This document shows, piece after piece, positions 28,728-32,440 of a stretch of DNA of 32,440 nt (positions within the stretch are counted from its first letter, which is position 1; each line of letters starts with the position of its first letter). Position numbers and translations under genes: made by a program. Source of the stretch: Treponema sp. UBA3862. GTDB taxonomy: Bacteria; Spirochaetota; Spirochaetia; Treponematales; Treponemataceae. The stretch spans positions 1 through 32,440 of the forward strand of contig DGGY01000045.1 of assembly GCA_002392405.1 (NCBI GenBank), written 5' to 3'. The notes below the pieces were generated by a model. It did no database searches, had not been told where the DNA came from, and was given only the letters and a program-made list of their open reading frames with translations.

Positions 28728-31181
28728 TTAATCAATAAGCGCGGCGACTGCATTAACAATGTTATCAACACTGTCATACATTTTTCTTGTTTCAGGAACA
28801 CTCTGCGTAAAAAGCCTGCCGTACTGTTTTTCAACTATTCTGCGGTCTAAAACTACAACAGCACCTTTATCACTGCCACGCCTCATAAGGCGGCCAAACC
28901 CCTGACGGAATTTAATTACGGAATCCGGTACAGAAAGTTCCATAAAAGGACTTCCTCCCCGCTTTGAGACAAGTTCACTTCTGGCAGCAAAAACAGGATT
29001 ATTTGGAACTCCAAACGGAAGTTTTACAATTATTACCTGAGAAAGACTAGTTCCCGGGACATCAACGCCTTCCCAGAATGAATCAGTTGCAAAAAGTACA
29101 CTTGATTCATCTTCCTTAAAGGTATTCAACAGGCGGAAACGGTCATCATCACCCTGTTTTAAAATATTAATTCCGCTCATGCGAAGCATAGTTCTTGCCG
29201 TATCACAGGCATGACGAAGACTGTCATAGGACGTAAAAAGCACAAGTGTCTTACCGCCTGCTGCCCTAATAAGTTTTACAACCGCACTTTCAATATAGCG
29301 CTGGAACTCAAGTCCTTTCTCAGGAAAAGGAGCATCTTTTGTAACTGCAAAAAGAACATTCGTTTTATAAGGAAAAGGTGACGGAAAATTCCCTTCCAGG
29401 ACACGCTCTTCTTCACAAAACTGCACACCAGTACGTTTTTTCCAGTAATTAAAAGTATTTGAAATACTTAAAGTCGCAGAAGTGCACACAACACTGTCCA
29501 TCGGCTCGAAAACACCTTTATTCATTGTCGGTGCAATATCAAGAGGTGTCTGAATAAACTGTACATAATAAGGATTGTCAGTATTTTTTGCGGCAGAAGA
29601 ACCAAGTCTCGATTTTTCAATCCAGAAAACACAGTCGGTATGTTCAGCCCAGGAAAGAAAATTACCGAGCACAAGAGCAGTGTCTTCAAGTCTACGGAGC
29701 ACACTTTTTGTTTCATATAAAACCGGACTGTCACGGTCTTCTTCACTGATGAAATCAAATATTTTCCGTACACTTCCAGTAAATTCTGCCATATGTTTTT
29801 GAAGAATTGACATAAAATGCAGTACATTTACAAACACAGTCTTTGTTCCTGCAAAAAGCCTGAGTGAATATTCGTTTTCAAGAATATTAAGGGCTGCATC
29901 TTCAAGATTTTCCATTGCAACCTTAATCTGATTTATTTTTTCGATTAAATCATTTGCATTTTCCTGAGAAGTAGAAATAGAAAGCAGCGTAAAAAGATGT
30001 CCTGCGGCAGAACCTCTTCTGGTTCTGTACATAAGGTTCAGCTGTTTTAAGATTCTGAAACGGTTTATTGCTGCACTGAAAAATGAAGTAGCAGATTCTT
30101 CAATACCGTGGGCTTCATCGAATACAATACGCTTATACGGAGGAAGAACAGCTGTATCATCATACCCAGCCCCTTCAAGTCTTGATTCAATATCAGCAAA
30201 GAGAAGATGATGATTTACAACAAGAATTGAAGCATCAGCAGCTTCTTTCCTTACTTTCATTACAAAGCATTTTTCACGGAAAGGACATTTCATGCCCATA
30301 CAGGCATCTGCTTCTGAATTTACTTTCTGCCAGACACTTTCTGACGGCATAAAAGAAAGGTCACTGCGGCTTCCGGTTTTAGAAGTCTTTGCCCATTCGT
30401 AAATCCTGTCAAAATTCTCCTGATCCTCACTAAAAAGATCCCGCTCTTTTCCTGATTCTTCAAGGCGCCTTAAACAGACATAATTCTGCCTTCCCTTAAC
30501 AAGAACTGCCTTAATAGTTTTTCCCGTGATTTTTAAGGCAAAAGGAATATCCTTTTCAACAAGCTGCTGCTGAAGGTTTATAGTCCCCGTAGAAATTACA
30601 ATACGCTCTTTATTCTGTTCGGCCCACAACACGGCAGGAATAAGATAGGCAAAAGACTTGCCGACACCTGTTCCTGCTTCAAACACGCCGACTTTATTTT
30701 CATTAAAAGACTGTGCAATGTTTTTTAAAAGTGCAGTCTGTACAGGCCTCTCTTCATAATCAGAAGACATTTTTGAAAGAGGTCCGTCCTCACAAAGATA
30801 AGAAGCAGCCTGTTCACAGTCGAGTTTTTTAATGATTACAGGCTTAACTGCTTCCATTACAACATAAACGTCTGTTAAATCATTATTGATGATATAAAAG
30901 CCCTGTGCTTTCTGTGAACAGTCTGAAGCAGTAAGCAGGTCGGCCTCAGAAGGAAAAAGAACTCCAGAAGGATGATTATGAATTAAAACAGAAGCCTTTC
31001 GTGCTTCTGTCAGATTAACAGGAACAGAATTTGAATTACCACGGGCTGCAGCAGTTACAGAAACAACAACACCATCATCATTTATGTATCCGGCAAAAAA
31101 AACTTCATTTCCGCCGGCCATCTTAATCTGAGAAATTATTTCTTTACGTGCATTTTCAGAAAACCGTTTAAGTTTATCCAA
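28728..31181 (-). CDS. RadC/JAMM domain fused to a DinG-type iron-sulphur helicase
   Basis: 817 residues from a TTG at 31181. Residues about 20-115 form a JAMM (RadC-like) domain with the full metal motif HxHx(7)SxxD (H68, H70, S78, D81, within HNHPSG) and an upstream Glu near 26. Residues about 140-815 form an XPD/DinG superfamily-2 helicase: Walker A GTGVGKS (K175), cysteines 236, 294, 299 and 305 of the Fe-S cluster, NHHLLFADIE, DEAH (355-358), ATDSFWEGVDVPG and QGFGRLMRR. DinG unwinds DNA and R-loops; the JAMM part could cut or bind something in the same process, but RadC's activity is unsettled. The TTG has GGTGGG four bases upstream; the longer frame would start inside the tRNA-Glu terminator. 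Confidence 0.88.
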   Translation of the reverse strand: MDKLKRFSENARKEIISQIKMAGGNEVFFAGYINDDGVVVSVTAAARGNSNSVPVNLTEARKASVLIHNHPSGVLFPSEADLLTASDCSQKAQGFYIINNDLTDVYVVMEAVKPVIIKKLDCEQAASYLCEDGPLSKMSSDYEERPVQTALLKNIAQSFNENKVGVFEAGTGVGKSFAYLIPAVLWAEQNKERIVISTGTINLQQQLVEKDIPFALKITGKTIKAVLVKGRQNYVCLRRLEESGKERDLFSEDQENFDRIYEWAKTSKTGSRSDLSFMPSESVWQKVNSEADACMGMKCPFREKCFVMKVRKEAADASILVVNHHLLFADIESRLEGAGYDDTAVLPPYKRIVFDEAHGIEESATSFFSAAINRFRILKQLNLMYRTRRGSAAGHLFTLLSISTSQENANDLIEKINQIKVAMENLEDAALNILENEYSLRLFAGTKTVFVNVLHFMSILQKHMAEFTGSVRKIFDFISEEDRDSPVLYETKSVLRRLEDTALVLGNFLSWAEHTDCVFWIEKSRLGSSAAKNTDNPYYVQFIQTPLDIAPTMNKGVFEPMDSVVCTSATLSISNTFNYWKKRTGVQFCEEERVLEGNFPSPFPYKTNVLFAVTKDAPFPEKGLEFQRYIESAVVKLIRAAGGKTLVLFTSYDSLRHACDTARTMLRMSGINILKQGDDDRFRLLNTFKEDESSVLFATDSFWEGVDVPGTSLSQVIIVKLPFGVPNNPVFAARSELVSKRGGSPFMELSVPDSVIKFRQGFGRLMRRGSDKGAVVVLDRRIVEKQYGRLFTQSVPETRKMYDSVDNIVNAVAALID

Positions 31182-31191
31182 CTTTCCCACC

Positions 31192-31228
31192 AAAAAAAAG
31201 AGCCCTGTAACAAAAATGTTACAAGGCT
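31192..31228 (-). terminator. Terminator of tRNA-Glu
   Basis: Arms of 12 bp (31201-31212 with 31217-31228, one wobble) around an AAAA loop on the plus strand; on the minus strand a C and eight T residues follow. The helicase SD begins directly after the T-run. Confidence 0.85.
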
Positions 31229-31232
31229 TTAT

Positions 31233-31304
31233 CATCTCCTAGCAGAATTGAACTGCTGTTGTCGGGATGAAAACCCGATGTCCTAACCACTAGACGAAGG
31301 AGAC
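31233..31304 (-). tRNA. tRNA-Glu (anticodon TTC)
   Basis: 72-nt cloverleaf on the minus strand. The acceptor stem GTCTCCT/AGGAGAT has one terminal G-T pair, the anticodon stem TCGGG/CCCGA encloses TTTTCAT giving TTC, and the T arm AGCAG-TTCAATT-CTGCT is perfect. The discriminator is G and CCA is not encoded. Confidence 0.96.
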
Positions 31305-31334
31305 ATAATCAACTATTGCATAGCTGACTTTGAT

Positions 31335-31363
31335 ATATTATCAAACACACAAAGTTGCGTCAA
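31335..31363 (-). promoter_or_regulatory. Promoter of tRNA-Glu
   Basis: TTGACG (31363-31358), a 17-bp spacer and TAATAT (31340-31335) on the minus strand. Start near 31328 gives a 5' leader of about 24 nt to be removed by RNase P. Confidence 0.75.
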
Positions 31364-31410
31364 TAGTGAAAATTATTAAATTTCGTTTTTTTTTCACTTT
31401 TTTTTAATGT

Positions 31411-32440
31411 TTACATACTGATATCAAGCTTTTTAAGAATTTTTTCTTTTAAAAGTTTTTCATCAGGAAGATCCAGCCCCATTGCCTCAGCAGCTGATAA
31501 ATCTTCAAGAGCCTTGCTGTCCTCTCCGATTTTTGAATATGCCACTGCACGGCGGTAACGGGTATGAGACTGAAATTCATTTATTTCAAGTGACTTTGAA
31601 AAAGCCTCAACTGCCTTATCAAACACCCCCTGAACACAGTAGACAATACCCATATAGTAATAAGACCTGAATCCGTTAGGATCGTAATTAACACTGGACT
31701 GAAAATCACTTAAGGCATTTGCATAATCATTTGAGGCAAAATATGCCATCCCGCGGTGTTTAAAAACGACTGAAAGAACAATATCTGCAGGTACAGGCTT
31801 TGATTCAAGAATCTGAGTATAAATAATTATAGCCTTTTCCATTTCACCGGCATTATGCGCGTGGATTGCATCAAGCAGCATGTCGTCGATTGTACCGCGC
31901 ATAAAAGGACTGACCTTACCGATTTCTTTTGTTTCAGAGTTTTTAGCAGCTTTTTCTGTTTCAGAAAATTCGGAAGTTGAATCATCGACCTTTTCATAGA
32001 AAGATTCACGGCGAGCAGATGTTTCAAGCTGAAACTGTTTCTGATAATCACGGATTTCCTGGAAAATTGTGTCGGCAAGACTTAAGCTTGCATTGATTGA
32101 AGCAAGTTTCCGTCTTAATGGCATGTCAAATGGAGTGAACTCAGTTTTATAAATAAGTTCATGCTCTACTTCAGCCCAGGCATCCTGAAGAATTGTTCTA
32201 ATCTGAATTTCACAAACGAGCCCTGAAGGTATTTCAACCTCACATTTTTCAGGCATACAGTCAGCGGGAATTTTTATAAGGACATGAATTGATTCATATC
32301 CGAATTCACGGAAATTATCTCCACTTCCCTTATACTCTACTTCCTTTACGACAAAGTTATCACGGACCTGCTGCTCAACATCATGAAGGTCTTCGAGAAA
32401 AGCACAGATTACCCTGATTCCCATCATGTCGGTAAGTTCA
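31411..32440 (-). CDS. RelA/SpoT-type alarmone synthetase domain with C-terminal TPRs (5' end outside the window)
   Basis: The frame is open to the window edge (residues ELTD precede MMGIRVIC), so the true start lies beyond 32440. Numbering from the Met at 32427, the synthetase C-lobe is seen: MMGIRVICAFLED, YESIHV, then CEIQIRTILQDAWAEVEHELIYK, the conserved E-x-Q-x-R-T and W-A-E-x-E-H elements. The ATP-binding half is missing. A charged linker (about 135-180) leads to about four TPR units from residue 185 to 325 (EKAIIIYTQILE, YANALSDFQSSV, FDKAVEAFSKSL, SKALEDLSAAE). There is no room for the TGS/ACT regulatory part of long RelA/SpoT enzymes. It may make (p)ppGpp or a related nucleotide under control of a TPR partner. 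No terminator is evident before tRNA-Glu. Confidence 0.85.
   Translation of the reverse strand, partial: ELTDMMGIRVICAFLEDLHDVEQQVRDNFVVKEVEYKGSGDNFREFGYESIHVLIKIPADCMPEKCEVEIPSGLVCEIQIRTILQDAWAEVEHELIYKTEFTPFDMPLRRKLASINASLSLADTIFQEIRDYQKQFQLETSARRESFYEKVDDSTSEFSETEKAAKNSETKEIGKVSPFMRGTIDDMLLDAIHAHNAGEMEKAIIIYTQILESKPVPADIVLSVVFKHRGMAYFASNDYANALSDFQSSVNYDPNGFRSYYYMGIVYCVQGVFDKAVEAFSKSLEINEFQSHTRYRRAVAYSKIGEDSKALEDLSAAEAMGLDLPDEKLLKEKILKKLDISM

Noticed and set aside
31182..31235. Longer JAMM-DinG start at 31235
   Set aside because: It would translate through the tRNA-Glu terminator hairpin; the TTG at 31181 has an SD at proper distance.
31381..31410. Terminator after the RelA/SpoT-TPR gene
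   Set aside because: Only long A-runs and a weak GTGAAAA/TTTTCAC pairing with a long loop; no T-run on the minus strand.

Overview
The window looks like chromosomal DNA from a spirochaete of the genus Treponema. The support is a periplasmic-flagellum rod cluster (flgF-flgG-flgJ) and two gene strings I remember from T. pallidum and T. denticola: murG-cvpA-holB-histidine kinase-NtrC regulator, and hup-lnt-bactofilin-rho-rpmE. Base composition is AT-rich, roughly 40% GC by eye. Most genes have good Shine-Dalgarno (SD) sites and many have clear sigma-70 promoters with 17-bp spacers. I do not assign a species. I see no prophage, insertion sequence or CRISPR array; apart from one repeat array this is core-type chromosome.

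Layout. 1-361: a three-copy 100-bp palindromic repeat array, then the yicC terminator. 356-2792: murC-yicC (minus) behind its own promoter. 2810-5236: flgF-flgG-flgJ (minus) with a terminator and a candidate sigma-28 promoter. 5300-8764 (plus): an EAL c-di-GMP phosphodiesterase, then glgC with a small protein carrying a C-terminal J domain. 8761-14259 (minus): a tight five-gene operon murG, cvpA, holB, PAS histidine kinase, sigma-54 response regulator. 14334-15448 (minus): an outer-membrane beta-barrel candidate. 15507-18560 (plus): a sugar-binding-type lipoprotein overlapping a membrane diguanylate cyclase. 18600-18745: tRNA-Phe. 18866-22143 (minus): DEAD-box helicase and ABC-F ATPase. 22267-23379 (plus): a free-standing RlmK-type rRNA methyltransferase. 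23414-28315 (minus): rpmE with a long leader, rho, bactofilin, lnt, HU-like protein and rpsT. 28367-28608 (plus): a 58-residue zinc-ribbon protein. 28728-31181 (minus): a RadC/JAMM-DinG helicase fusion. 31192-31363: tRNA-Glu. 31411-end (minus): a partial RelA/SpoT synthetase-TPR protein.

How the genes relate. Envelope growth is represented by murC, murG, lnt, bactofilin and perhaps cvpA. Translation is represented by rpmE, rpsT, two tRNAs, the RlmK homologue, ABC-F, the DEAD-box helicase and perhaps the zinc-ribbon protein. Nucleotide second messengers appear three times: a c-di-GMP-degrading enzyme, a c-di-GMP-making enzyme paired with a binding lipoprotein, and an alarmone-synthetase relative. 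The most interesting items are the lipoprotein-diguanylate cyclase pair, the JAMM-DinG fusion, the zinc-ribbon protein, the repeat array, the sigma-28-like promoter before flgF, and promoters placed so close to start codons that leaderless mRNAs are predicted for the murG operon and the binding-protein operon.
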